DNA of 64,000 nt from NCBI RefSeq assembly GCF_000003195.3, contig NC_012872.2, positions 51,565,695 to 51,629,694 on the forward strand, given 5' to 3'. Each line of letters opens with the position of its first letter. Positions within the stretch are counted from its first letter, which is position 1. Below the pieces are notes generated by a model that saw nothing but the letters and a program-made list of their open reading frames with translations, was not told the DNA's origin and did not search any database. This document shows positions 10,997 to 21,890 of this stretch, in pieces. The DNA is from Sorghum bicolor (taxonomy: Eukaryota > Streptophyta > Magnoliopsida > Poales > Poaceae). Made by a program: the position numbers and the translations under genes.

Positions 10997-11720
10997 TGTT
11001 GATGCAAAACTTGATATGCAAACACAAAGGGCTAATACCCGATTTAAACGTTAAGGCGTGCCAGCCGATTTGACCTTACTATCGGCAAAGGTGATAACTC
11101 GAACACTTTGGCCCCGACAACAGCGATGCGCCCGGATGTCACGGCCAAGAGGTGCTCACGCGGAACTCAAGAATATGCCGAGCTTAAGTTGACGAATTCC
11201 TAAGAACTCGTAGTAAAAGGAAAAGAAAAGATGTGACGAAGTCGTCGAAAAAGTAGATGCTGGAATATGAGTAAAAACTTGTGTTTGATTGATTGATAGA
11301 TATCTCATTACAAGGCCCTAGGGTCTACATTTATACCCTGCTCAAAGAGCTACAATCAGACACGACTAGGACTCAAATTCCAATTTAAACGGAGTCCGTA
11401 TACAAAACGACTTTAAATAACTAAGGAAAACATAAAACTACCTCTTTGCAACCGACCGGGACACCAGCATGGATCAATCGGCAACTTCCGCGCTCCCCTC
11501 CATAGTCATCGGCAGCTTACTGTTATGACCATTGGCAAACACCAATACGGATCATCGGTATAAACATGTCACCACCCTCTGGACTTAGTCACATTCAATT
11601 GCCTCTCTCATCGGCAACCATCTCCATCGGCAATCATTCCTCCAGATTAGTTACCATTGCTCCGCCTGCCGATCCGTACTTTGCTGACCCCCAGGTACGT
11701 GTCTAAAAATGGTGTCAACA
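10997..11720 (-). repeat. 3' LTR of the Tat element (724 bp)
   Basis: It is nearly identical to 23932-24656; most differences seen by eye are transitions. It ends TGTTGATGC on its left and GTGTCAACA on its right (plus strand). It is flanked outside by AGTTT and inside by a short purine tract. Confidence 0.93.
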
Positions 11721-11733
11721 CATGCCCCTCCAG
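11721..11733 (-). other. Polypurine tract of the Tat element
   Basis: The minus strand reads CTGGAGGGGCATG directly before the 3' LTR, the expected place for the plus-strand DNA primer. The tract is short and interrupted. Confidence 0.5.
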
Positions 11734-12122
11734 TTTTGGAGTATAAAATCATTAATGCTCCGAAATTCTCTGCAGTAATGACGCCTTTCCGCAATTAACT
11801 CTCCCAATTTGGCAACCGATCGTTAAAGCCGAACAACCTTAGCCCGATTTTCCTGCAGATTCCTCGAATTCCTCAACCTCCCAACCTGGACATCCCCACT
11901 TTATTCGCCCATCGGCAATATTACCGTTAGAAAGAGCTGCCGATGGACCAACCAGGAGATCTTGCACTGTGAAATATCTCCAAAATTACGACCGCTTGCT
12001 GTCAAATCACCTGTGCAATCCCTTGATTACCGTGCGAACAGTTACCATATCCACCTGAACACCCTCAGATTTCACGGATGCGGCAAAGAGATAAGTCAGA
12101 TTTGCCCCTACCCATTTCGTCC

Positions 12123-12130
12123 TATAAATA
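12123..12130 (+). promoter_or_regulatory. TATA box of the antisense PMD gene
   Basis: TATAAATA lies about 157 bp upstream of the first ATG (12280) of the antisense gene, in a C/T-rich stretch as is common for plant core promoters. It is the best candidate for a promoter separate from the LTR. Confidence 0.5.
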
Positions 12131-12279
12131 CTTCCTTCTCGGATACTCCTTCTCCATCTTGTCATTCTTTAGCCCAAAATCTACTTTCCTGGTGGCGGCA
12201 CCATCCGATAACTCCAAGAACTTCATCGAAGGTTTTCTTCATCATTCCCCAAGGCTTCAACCTTCATTCGTGCGAGGAG

Positions 12280-15200
12280 ATGGCCATCAACTTCGTCGTT
12301 CCTGAGGTCAGCTTACCACTCTTTCTTCTGCACTTTTACTGTACTCCTGTTCATCCGCAATCTGTCTTACCGAATCCATTTTCTTTTTGTTCTTCTTTTT
12401 ACCCCCAAAAATCTCTAGGATTTGGCCGACAAGATCGTTATTCCTACCGATCAACCCCATCTCCAATGCCTTGGTCCACTAGGAAACTTAGATCCCACCG
12501 ATCTTATAAACACAGAGACAAACAAGATCCCCTTTAGGGCCGAGAATTTTTCTCTAGATCTGTGGAAGGACGCCTTCTGTTCCTGGCCCAGTCCTACCAA
12601 GGGATGGAAGGACTGGTTCCTGAGAGTCAGTAACTCAAATGAAGTCCAATGGGGCGAACGGAAATTAGATCAATGCATTAGATTGTCTCTTACCGATATG
12701 GAGAGAAATGAGTCACTACTGATAGTTGCCTCATACTTTTGGTCAGACACACTCAATGCTTTTATGTTCGGCCATGGCCCTGCTTCTCCTACACTTGCCG
12801 ATGTGCTCATGCTAACCGGCTTAGATATATCCACTGCCGATAACACTCACCTGTTTGACACCAAACCCAGTGCTAAGGTGGAAACTCGTTCTATTGGCGG
12901 TTGGTCAGGGTACATTCAGAAGTACCGAAGAACAGGTCCTGTCAATGCAAAGGAACAGACCACTTTTCTGAACATGTGGCTAGATAAATTTGTATTCTGT
13001 GGCCGATCGACAGGACCAACTTCTGTTTACTTAGCAGCAGCAGAAAGATTAGCTAATGGTGGCCGATTTCCCCTCGGCCGATACTTGCTTGGCTCGGCTT
13101 ACCACCTCCTCCACCAAGTAGCCAGGAAACTCCTGCTCGGCCAACCCATCGGCAACTTAGGGGTCCCTGGTGGTTTATCAATATGTGGCTTAGTCTCCAC
13201 ATGCACAAGCGCCTTGAGTTCGATCTCTTCGCACAGCGCTTCCCCAGGGATATAGCCGATGATTATGAACTGGATGAAGAAGAATCGGCAACTCGTTCTC
13301 CTCTGAACTTTGGCGAAGCTGCCGTAGTTTTGCCTGGCACAGGTGGTAACGCAGACCAGGTTAGCAAATTCTTTCATACTCTATACGAGGGTCTGACCAG
13401 AGAACAGCGAGCATGGATGCCTTATGAAGATCCAGACACCAGATTTCCTTTGATCTTCCATCCCTTCAATGATGCTCTCAACAAGGATCACAACGTGATG
13501 ATGGCAATTATCACCCCAAGAGCCATACCAGTGAACTTCTTTGGTAGTGGAAAAGCCTCCAATCTGACCTATGAGTTTTATAACCCATCGGCACTAGCTC
13601 GCCAACTCGCTTTCGGTCAACTGCCGATTGCACTCTGCTACGCCAATGTGATAAAGCCGAGGGAGATCATTACCAACAATCTGGAATGGATCAGGGTAGC
13701 CCAACTTCCACCAAACGCCAATACAGATGTCGATCTATCGGCTTGGATCCTGGCTCTCTTCATCACTCAGGCATACAAACAGTGGTGGGAAGAATGGAAA
13801 GAACACCTGTTCTGCAGATCGGCTCTCACATACCGTGGCATGATCGATCCCCAGTACAAAATCCTTGATAACACTGTAAGTATTTTTATACCGATGCTTC
13901 AATTTCTTCACTGTCCTTTTTAATCGGTAACTCACTTTCTTTGTCACATACAGGTTGATGACACACCACCATTGGCCAAATCTCCTCGATCGGCAGGAGT
14001 GGTAAACCGATTGAGCTTCTTCCATCGGGCCCGATCTCCTCGATCGGCAACAACGCTCCAACCTTGGCTGCTATAATGCATCGAGGTGTGCGTCTCAAGA
14101 AAGTCACCACCAAGCGAATGAAGACATCCCCATCGGTAGCCGCCACTACCTTAGCACAAGCTTTCAAGGTAAAGTTTTTAATTCTTCAACTTATACCGAT
14201 TCCATTCTTATACTTGTAATCATAAACCTTTTCATCATTGTATCAGCATACCGGTACATCGGCAAAGACCAGAAGTACGACTGCTGATGCCCCCCAGTCC
14301 AGTCAACCGAAGAGAAAGGGTCCCAAGAGTACCAGAGCACAAGCAAAGCGCCAGAGAACAACAACACCTTCTCCAAGGTCACCGATCCCGGTGGAATCAT
14401 CTCCTTCTTCCCTAGAAGTCCAGACACAACAAGCACCATCTCCTCCTCAGCCACAAGAAGAACTCCACACAGAAGAACTCCAGCCAGAGGAACCTCAGCC
14501 AGAAGACACATCGGCTGACGTGCACGAGCAAACCGCCGATCCCGTAAGCTCAATCATAGCATCGGTAGTTTCCCCAATCCAAACAAGCACTGCACCCCCC
14601 TCAAGGTAACACTCTCTATGAAATCATCGCCGATGAACCTACTTTTCCATCTTATAATTACCTCTGTTAATCTTTCAGCTGACATAGTCTCATCGGTAAT
14701 CCCAGCCGATCAGCCTGTGGTTCCATTGGCTTCAACTAGTCAGAGGCGATAGATAGCTCTGAAGCAAGTAAGTTATTCGATCTTCATCTTTATTGTTATC
14801 AGTACTTGATCACAAAATAACTTATTTTGTCTGCTTCTTCAGGAACAGGATTCTCCCGACAGCCTGTTCTCCTTCGCCATCGAGATCTCTGAGGATGAAG
14901 GAGAGGAAGCAAGTTCTTCTCAAGCAGTTGGAATCTCATCGGCAGAGATTAGAGCAAAGCTGGCGGATCTCTCAGCCCTTCTTCATCAAGACACAGCGCA
15001 ATTGGTCGATGATTCTGATCCAGCCAAAGTTCTGTTCAGGGCTCTCAGAGGTCAAATCCCTGCCGATGCTGAGGAGGTTCTTTTTTAGGCTGCACACTTA
15101 TAGAGTCGTCAGCTGCAGTATCAAAAGGCTGCCCAATGTCTTGCCGATAGAGCTGCTCACGCTCAGCTCTCAGAGGAGATGATGAAAGTGATGCTCCTTG

Positions 15201-15538
15201 CCGATGAGAAGCATAAAAGCATCGACACTCTGAAATCCTCAGGAGACGCACTGAAGCAAAAGATCTCTGATCTATCGGCGAGAAGGGAAGCTCTATTGGC
15301 TGAACTCAGACAAGTGGAAGAAGCTCTGTCCCAAGCCCAACAGGAAGAAAGCCAGCTGCCTGAAGCAATCAAGATTCTTGAACAAGAGCGAAATCTCCAG
15401 GCCCATAAAGCACTGCAGATGAAGAAGAAACTGAAGCCAGTGGAAGGTTCTGCCCATGATGACGTGAAGGAGATAGAAGAAGCCAACCAGATCCGCCTGC
15501 GCGCCATATCGACGATCCAGGCTCTGTTAAACATGTGA
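12280..15538 (+). pseudogene. Antisense plant mobile domain (PMD/MAIN-like) gene with coiled-coil tail, carried by the Tat element
   Basis: Apparent exons: 12280-12306, 12419-13875, 13954-14168, 14247-14605, 14679-14767 and 14843-15538, with GT-AG introns. Exon 1 encodes MAINFVVPE and exon 2 continues in frame (DLADKIVIPTDQ). Exon 2 holds a PMD: SLTDMERNESLLIVASYFWS, FGHGPASPTLADVLMLTGLD, a GPWWF-type segment, FPRDIADDYELDEE and LSAWILALFITQAY. Exon 4 is Pro/Gln/Glu-rich and basic (PKRKGPKSTRAQAKRQR, a possible nuclear signal). The last exon encodes a heptad-rich coiled coil ending at TGA 15536-15538. A 1-nt loss at the G-run 13160-13163 shifts exon 2, and later exons also show a shift and a TAG near 15089. 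It converges on integrase, whose stop lies 157 bp away. PMD proteins such as MAIN and MAIL1 act in the nucleus in silencing and genome maintenance; the role here is unknown. Confidence 0.8.
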
Positions 15539-15695
15539 ACTCTTCATCGGCGACATACTCTGCTCTTTTCTTTTAAATACTCCTGATATTTTGGTCTAGC
15601 CGATAGAACTGTTATCGGCCCCTTTTAAAACATTGAGTTTGGCCCTAGATACACTTTGATCCAGCCGATAGGAATCTTATCGGCACTCTAAACTT

Positions 15696-16871
15696 TTATG
15701 CATCAACCCATATGCTAGGATAATATTTCTTTAGATATTTGCCATTCAATGCCCTGGGAAATTCAACTCCCTCGAGAGTTTCTAAAATATAAGCATTGCC
15801 AGGAGCAGATCGATTTATCCGATAAGGACCTTCCCAATTGGGAGACAACTTCCCAAATTTTGAATTTTTAGTCCTGATCGGTAATATTAGTTTCCATACT
15901 AAGTCTCCATCGGCAAACTCCTTAGCCTTTACTTTCTTATCATACCATCTAGCAACTCTTTTCTTATTTTCTTCTATGCTTATCAAAGCCCTTAGCCGAT
16001 GCCCTGCTAAATCATCCAACTCGTCCTTTATCAAAGTAGCGTAATCATCGGCAGCCAATTGGTCCTGAAAAGATAGTCGCCTTGATCTAGTCTTAATTTC
16101 CCAAGGTAGCACTGCATCATGTCCATATACCAACTGATAACGTGAATCTTTGGTCGACCCATGACAAGCCATCCGATATGACCATAAAGCTTCATTTAAC
16201 AATGTATGCCACCTTCTAGGATTTTCTTCAATCTTCAGTTTAATAAGTTTAATAATCCCTTTGTTAGATGCCTCGGCCTGTCCATTAGCTTGAGCATAAT
16301 AAGGGGAAGAATTTAACACTTTAATCCCCATACCGATTGCGAACTCATCAAACTCCCCTGATGTAAACATAGTACCCTGATCGGTAGTAATTGTTTGAGG
16401 AATACCAAATCGGTAAATAATATGCTCTTTCACAAAATCAATCATATTGGCCGATGTAACTTTCTTCAAAGGAATCGCTTCAACCCATTTGGTGAAATAA
16501 TCGGTGGCAACGAAGATAAACTTATGCCCTTTGCTAGATGGTGGATAAATTTGGCTGATTAGATCAATAGCCCATCCCCGGAACGGCCAAGGTTTAATAA
16601 TGGGATTCATGGCCGATGCGGGTGCTCTTTGAACATTGCCAAACTTCTGACATCCTTGACATCCCTTAAAATATTTAAAACAATCCTCAAGTATATTCGG
16701 CCAATAATACCCATTTCTCCTGATCATCCACTTCATCTTAAATGCGGACTGATGTGCTCCACACACTCCTTCATGGATTTCTCCCATCAAACTCTTAGCT
16801 TCATCATCACCTAAGCATTTGAGAAGAATTTCATCGATTGTCCGATAATATAGCTCATCCTCGAGCAGCAC
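15696..16871 (-). CDS. Integrase of the Tat element
   Basis: This is a 391 aa open frame, the last part of pol. It has an HHCC zinc-binding region at about residues 34-75 (EIHEGVCGAHQSAFKMKWMI, then GCQGCQKFG), and a catalytic core with WAIDLISQI, FVATDYFTKWVEAIPL, TTDQGTMFTSGEF and NGQAEASNKGI, which supply the D,D,E residues. The C-terminal part has LVWKLILPIRT and LSPNWEGPYRI. It joins element cDNA to host DNA in the nucleus. The frame has no stop, but it is separated from RNase H by degraded sequence, so as a polyprotein this copy is broken. The first Met is an artefact of the upstream break. Confidence 0.9.
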   Translation of the reverse strand: MLLEDELYYRTIDEILLKCLGDDEAKSLMGEIHEGVCGAHQSAFKMKWMIRRNGYYWPNILEDCFKYFKGCQGCQKFGNVQRAPASAMNPIIKPWPFRGWAIDLISQIYPPSSKGHKFIFVATDYFTKWVEAIPLKKVTSANMIDFVKEHIIYRFGIPQTITTDQGTMFTSGEFDEFAIGMGIKVLNSSPYYAQANGQAEASNKGIIKLIKLKIEENPRRWHTLLNEALWSYRMACHGSTKDSRYQLVYGHDAVLPWEIKTRSRRLSFQDQLAADDYATLIKDELDDLAGHRLRALISIEENKKRVARWYDKKVKAKEFADGDLVWKLILPIRTKNSKFGKLSPNWEGPYRINRSAPGNAYILETLEGVEFPRALNGKYLKKYYPSIWVDA

Positions 16872-17275
16872 ATACTTGGTAGCTTGGAACCGAACATGCC
16901 CCTCAACCTTCTTAGATGGATCCTTTAAATAATCAACGATTTCTTTTCTCCAATCATCGGCACTGATTGCCGATATTGTATTTAATATGAGCTGATATCC
17001 CGAGGCATGCTAAGCCAACCGATTAGCCTCCTCATTATGCAATCGAGGAACATGCTCTAATCGGAAATCTTTGAATTCCTTTAGCAATTGCATACTCTTT
17101 TCGTAATAAGTTATTAAAACTTCACTTCGGCATTCATAACTTCCAGCTAATTGATTTATAACCAGCATAGAATCCCCGAAGATCTCAACAGCATTAGCAT
17201 GATTAGAGCTTGATATTCAGCTTGATTATTTGTTGACGTGGCAACAATCGGTAAAGAGAACTCATACTTCCTTCC
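16872..17275 (-). pseudogene. Degenerate second (archaeal-type) RNase H and linker of the Tat element
   Basis: Between the RT/RNase H frame stop (17278-17276) and integrase, all frames carry stops, but recognisable pieces remain: FGDSMLVINQLAG, LKEFKDFRLEHVPRLHNEEANRLA and KKVEGHVRFQA. With the FFDGSTCDRGAGIGIVLISP segment just upstream they make up a second RNase H, the dual-RNH arrangement of Tat elements. At least two stops or frameshifts are present. Confidence 0.7.
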
Positions 17276-18901
17276 CTAAGGGGAAATTAACACTATGCCG
17301 ATTCCTGCCCCCCGGTCACACGTGGATCCATCAAAGAAGAGCATCCAAGGCACAATTTCCAAAGTTTCCACTGTACCGCAATGTTGAGTCACAAAATCGG
17401 CCATAATCTGTCCTTTAACTGCTTTAGCCGATTCGTAATGCAGATCAAATTCCGATAGCGCCAAAATCCACTTACCGATCCTGCCGCTCATGATCGGCAT
17501 AGATAGCATATACCGGACCACATCATCTTTGCATATAACAGTGCATTCGGCCGATAGAAGATAGTGCCTCAACTTAATGCAGGAGAAATATAGGCATAAA
17601 CATAATTTTTCAATGGCCGAATACCTAGTCTCAGCATCAATCAACCTTCTGCTCAAATAATAAATCACACGTTCCTTCCCTTCGAATTCTTGAACTAAGG
17701 CCGAGCCGATGACCATCCCATCGGTAGATAGATATAATCTGAAGGGCTTCCCATGCTGAGGTGGAATCAAAACTGGAGGATTTACCAAGTAACTCTTGAT
17801 TTCATCTAGAGCCAACTGTTGCTCTTTCCCCCATATAAACTCTTGATCGGCTTTCAATTTAAGCAAAGGACTGAAAGCATGAATTTTACTAGACAAATTA
17901 AATATAAACCGCCTAATAAAATTTACCTTGCCGATCAAGGATTGAAGTTCAGTCTTGTTAGTAGGGGCAACAATTTTGTTGATAGCATCAATAGATCGTC
18001 TACTAATTTCAATTCCCCTCTGATGCACCATGAAACCAAGAAACTGTCCTGCCGATACACCAAATGCACACTTATTGGGATTCATCTTTAAACCATGTTT
18101 TCTTGTGCATTCCAACACCTTTCGCAAATCGGCAAGATGCTTCGTGAAATCCCCAGACTTAACCAATACATCATCAATATAAATCTCCACCAACTTTCCG
18201 ATGAACTCATGAAAGATAAAATTCATGGCCCTCTGATAAGTAGCACCAGCATTTTTCAAACCAAAGGTCATGACTATCCATTCAAACAACCCAACATGAC
18301 CAGGACATCTAAATGTAGTCTTTGGAATATCTTCTTCAGCCATAAATATTTGATTGTATCCTGCATTGCCATCCATAAAGCTGATGATCCGATGCCCAGC
18401 CGCAGCATCAACCAGTAGATCGGCAAGTGGCATGGGGTAACCATCCATCGGCGTAGCTTTATTAAGATTCCTGAAATCAATGCAAACCCGAAGCTTTTCA
18501 TTTTTCTTGTAAACCGGAACAACATTGGAAATCCACTCGGCATACCGACACTGCCGAATAAACTTAGCTTCAATAAGTTTGGTTATTTCGGCCTTAATAT
18601 CAGGAAGAATATTAGGATTATATCGGCGAGCTGGCTGTTGATGTGGCCGAAATCTAGATTTGATGGGTAACCGATGTTCAACAATCGATCGGTCTAAACC
18701 AGGCATCTCAGTATAATCCCAAGCAAAGCAATCTTTATATTCCTTTAACAAGTCGGTTAACTGCTGCTTACACTCAGAATTTAACTTGACACTAATAAAA
18801 GTAGGCCTAGGCTTATTACCACTACCTATATCTACCTCTACTAAATCATCGGCCGATGTGAACCCCCGGCCTAACTTTTCATCATCGGCGAACCTATCCA
18901 T
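17276..18901 (-). CDS. Reverse transcriptase plus RNase H of the Tat element
   Basis: 541 aa. RT blocks: CFAWDYTEMPGLD, EWISNVVPVYKKNEKLRVCI, DFRNLNKATPMDGYP, FMDGNAGYNQI, FRCPGHVGLFEWIVMTFGLK, catalytic YIDD within LVEIYIDDVLVKS, and GQFLGFMVHQRGIEI. RNase H follows with LYLSTDGMVIGSALVQE, SAIEKLCLCLYFSCIKLRHY and KWILALSEFDL. The frame ends in the start of a second RNase H (FFDGSTCDRGAGIGIVL). Its ATG at 18901 overlaps the protease stop in a TAATG arrangement, so the protease-RT junction is out of frame in this copy. The RT core itself is intact, which fits a fairly young insertion. Confidence 0.9.
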   Translation of the reverse strand: MDRFADDEKLGRGFTSADDLVEVDIGSGNKPRPTFISVKLNSECKQQLTDLLKEYKDCFAWDYTEMPGLDRSIVEHRLPIKSRFRPHQQPARRYNPNILPDIKAEITKLIEAKFIRQCRYAEWISNVVPVYKKNEKLRVCIDFRNLNKATPMDGYPMPLADLLVDAAAGHRIISFMDGNAGYNQIFMAEEDIPKTTFRCPGHVGLFEWIVMTFGLKNAGATYQRAMNFIFHEFIGKLVEIYIDDVLVKSGDFTKHLADLRKVLECTRKHGLKMNPNKCAFGVSAGQFLGFMVHQRGIEISRRSIDAINKIVAPTNKTELQSLIGKVNFIRRFIFNLSSKIHAFSPLLKLKADQEFIWGKEQQLALDEIKSYLVNPPVLIPPQHGKPFRLYLSTDGMVIGSALVQEFEGKERVIYYLSRRLIDAETRYSAIEKLCLCLYFSCIKLRHYLLSAECTVICKDDVVRYMLSMPIMSGRIGKWILALSEFDLHYESAKAVKGQIMADFVTQHCGTVETLEIVPWMLFFDGSTCDRGAGIGIVLISP

Positions 18902-19485
18902 TAAAACTCCTCATCAGAACCGACTGCTCGGATCGGTGGAATCTCGTAATCGGCAACTTTGAGGAAATCCTTCTCCCAAATCTCTCCTGAGATACACCTA
19001 GTCCTTTCGTAGGTGTCTCCTTCTGCCGATGCAATGACATAAGAAGAATCTTCCGGGACAATTTCAATCTTGTCACCTACCCACTGAACCAAGCATTGGT
19101 GCATTGTTGATGGGATGCAACAATTGGCATGAATCCAATCTCTCCCCAACAACAGATTATAAGCACCCTTTCCGCTGATCACAAAGAAGGTTGTCGGCAA
19201 GGTTTTGCTGCCGATAGTCAACTCAACACAGATTGCCCCCCTAACCGGAGACACATTCCCTTCAAAGTCCTTTAGCATCATATCGGTCTTGGTTAAATCT
19301 TGATCTCCTTTCCCAAGTTTCCAATAGACTGCGTAAGGCATGATGTTAATAGCAGCCCCTCCATCAACTAATATCTTGGTCATCGGCTGCCCATCAATTC
19401 TTCCTCTGATAAATAGGGCTTTATGATGCTGTCTTTCATTGTCAGCAGGCTTTTCAAAGATGGCCGTCATCGGATCCAGAGCCAA
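18901..19485 (-). CDS. Aspartic protease region of the Tat element
   Basis: The open frame holds a retropepsin-type domain: ALFIRGRIDGQPMTKILVDG, followed by the catalytic-site motif VDGGAAINIMPYAV, then TTFFVISGKGAYNLLLGRDW and IHANCCIPSTMHQCLVQW. The protease cuts the Gag-Pol polyprotein. It begins directly after an in-frame TAG (19488-19486) that separates it from the gag-side linker, so the Met given by the open frame (a TTG) is not a real start. The end overlaps the RT ATG by one base. Confidence 0.85.
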   Translation of the reverse strand: MALDPMTAIFEKPADNERQHHKALFIRGRIDGQPMTKILVDGGAAINIMPYAVYWKLGKGDQDLTKTDMMLKDFEGNVSPVRGAICVELTIGSKTLPTTFFVISGKGAYNLLLGRDWIHANCCIPSTMHQCLVQWVGDKIEIVPEDSSYVIASAEGDTYERTRCISGEIWEKDFLKVADYEIPPIRAVGSDEEF

Positions 19486-20112
19486 CTAAGCTATCTGGTC
19501 GGAAAACTCCAACTCCTCATCATCATTGGATGGCGCAAGGAATTCCATCGGCAACATGAATACCATGTTGACATCTGTCGATGGTCCCTTTCCCTTTGGA
19601 TCTAGTTGTTGCTGATCCCCAGGCTGGCCAGAGTTCTCGCCCTTGTTTAGCTCTTCTCGCCTTTCGCGCTGCAGTCTCCTTTTTTGTGTCTTAGTCAACC
19701 CTTCTGGACACCATGGGGGAAGTGGTGACTGCCTTGCTGATGGACGACGATGTTCCCTTGACTCCATCCGATAAGTATTAGCGTCCCTGCAAAATATAAA
19801 CTCATCGGGAACCCGAGCATTTGCCATCTCTTCAAGCTCTTCTTGGTTCCTGGGAAAATAATCAAAGCGATTGCCCAGCCTATCGTGTACACTGAGTCTG
19901 CCCCCAGCCGGTCATGAACTGACGCTCTCCCCCTAATCGGCCCATTAAATCGACGATCATCGTCCTGATACCGCCGATTAGGTCTGTCATACCGATCATA
20001 ACCATTGCACTCAGGGCAATCCCTAACAGTAGGCAGTTTGATGTTCTATTCCCAGCAATGGATAAAGAACGGGCAGTTCTAGTGATCCTTGTGCCGATTC
20101 CACTCCTGTCGG
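19486..20112 (-). pseudogene. Gag C-terminus/linker to protease of the Tat element, interrupted
   Basis: Frame 19827-19486 encodes a basic, Gln/Arg-rich linker (PPWCPEGLTKTQKRRLQRER). Upstream pieces in shifted frames include a Cys-rich segment (CPECNGYDRYDRPNRRYQDD) that fits the nucleocapsid tail. At 20112 the region is cut by the solo LTR; it resumes at 21444. Confidence 0.7.
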
Positions 20113-21443
20113 TGTTGACGGTCCTTAATGCTCACATTTAACCATCAACTAATCATGGAAAAGGATCTAAATGCAACCAACACCTAGACTTAGGGTTTTA
20201 TCTGACAGAATTCCACGAGTTTTGGTGTTTATCTATTTCTGCAGGGGGTTATCAGGAAATATGGAAGAAAGGCCCACATGTCGGGATTACATAGAGAACT
20301 TAACGTGCCGCGCAATTTTCTACCATCTAGAAAACTCCAGAAGCCACGGGAACGAACGGGAAGGCGATCGGGCTCGGAGGCAGGGCGCTCGCCCTACTCT
20401 CCTGGGCGCCCGCCCTGCTACAGTGCCCAATCAGGGTCAACTTCGCGGATCGTGCTCCACCGACTCTAAGGATCAAGGAAAATCACGCGATTAAGGTCGG
20501 TTTGATCGGATGGTGGAGAATAACGTGGAAATTCCTTGGGAGCTACTCTTCCTAGATTTCTTGGGGGCTACTCTTCCTGGACTATATAAGCAGACCCCCA
20601 CCAGCCCCTGGAGGCATACCTCTTCTACAGAATCAAAGCTAGGGTTTCTATTCTTCATCCAAGTAGAGAGGATCCCTCTAGTTCTTCTAGTTCTACCTCT
20701 AGTTCATCTAGATCTAGTTCTAGTTCATCTAGTTCTAGTTCTAGTTCCTCTAGTTCTAGTTCTAGTTAGTTCTAGTTGTAATCTAGAAAATAGGGAGAGA
20801 GAAGAGGAGAGCGGAGGAGGAGCCGGATCTGTCGGATCTTCCTCAATATTGTACTTTTGCAGCAACTGGTTCGTTCTTCATCGTTCTCCAGGTTCTTCAA
20901 TTCATAATTCTGAGTTATTTAATTACTTTTATTTACATTCAAGTTATTTATTGGATTCCCGCTTGCATCAAGTGCTCTAATCTTTGCAACATTAGAGTAG
21001 TAATTAATAGATTAGACGTGGTGTTTAGTCTTGCAATTACCTGGAATTGCACCCAATCCTGCGGATTGTTGTGGTAGCCCTAGGGTAGTGACAGCCCTAA
21101 CGGTCGACGTATTCCACCACGTTCGGATCGGTGTGTGTAGGACCGTAGTCAGACCTTTCTAGCCCCCTTCTCATCTCTTTCTGTGGTTAGTGCTCTGATG
21201 TCCCGAAATAGATAATCTTGAAGTAATTCTTGATTCTTAGATCAACTAGAGAACTCTCAGGAAACTTCCTCTCTTCCCACCAAAAAAATAATTATATAGT
21301 TATCCTTGGGCGATCTTGGATCTTAATTAGTACACTCACGTTCCCTGTGGAAAATCGATACTCTGGAATACTCCCGGGTGAAAGCTACATCGGTATCCGT
21401 GCGCTTGCGGATTTTTTCTGTTTGCGTTTAAAAATACCCAACA
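20113..21443 (+). repeat. Solo LTR of the Athila-like TGTTGACGG family (1331 bp), nested in the Tat element
   Basis: It begins TGTTGACGGTCCTTAATG and ends AAAATACCCAACA, flanked by a perfect 5 bp duplication GTCGG (20108-20112 and 21444-21448). It contains the family marker GACAGAATTCCACGAG, GGGCGCCCGCCC words and a CTATATAAG motif (about 20581). No internal element sequence is present, so it is the product of recombination between two LTRs. Confidence 0.93.
20668..20775 (+). repeat. TCTAGT/TCTAGTTC microsatellite within the solo LTR
   Basis: Imperfect tandem repetition of TCTAGT(TC) units over about 100 bp, in the transcribed half of the LTR. Related LTR copies in the window do not show an array of this length. 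Confidence 0.75.
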
Positions 21444-21873
21444 GTCGGCATCTTTCTTCTTCCCGATGATAGTCTTCTTGCTGGCGCCGATACCGATCTT
21501 CACATTGCTGCTAAGTTTCCTGAGGCCTCCTATGAGTTATCACAATACCAGATCGGGAAGGCCTCCCTGAGCTATTTTCGTCCTGGATCAAACCTTTCCC
21601 TTTGGCATCGGCAGCAGTAATTTGATGCTGAGGATCTACTGATGCACTCTTTTCAGCTGCTTCCGATGTCAAAACCTTGGTCTTTCCCTTAGCATCCAAC
21701 ATATTCATTGGGAAAGGATGCTGATCAATCTTCATCGGCTTCTGAGCTTTAGAACTATCAAACTTTATTCTCCCAGATTCTAAAGCCGATTGCAACTGTT
21801 GCCTGAAAACTTTGCACTCATTGGTGCTGTGAGAAGTCGCATTGTGCCACTTGCAATATTTTATCTTCTTCAA
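21444..21873 (-). pseudogene. Gag C-terminal part with Cys/His knuckle, Tat element
   Basis: The frame 21873-21511 shows YCKWHNATSHSTNECKVFRQ, a CxxH...H...C nucleocapsid-type motif, then a Lys-rich tail (DAKGKTKVLTSEAAEKS, DAKGKGLIQDENSSGRPSRS). An in-frame TAG just upstream (about 21882) separates it from the main gag frame. The left side is cut by the solo LTR at 21443. Confidence 0.75.
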
Positions 21874-21890
21874 TTCCTCAGCCTATGGAA

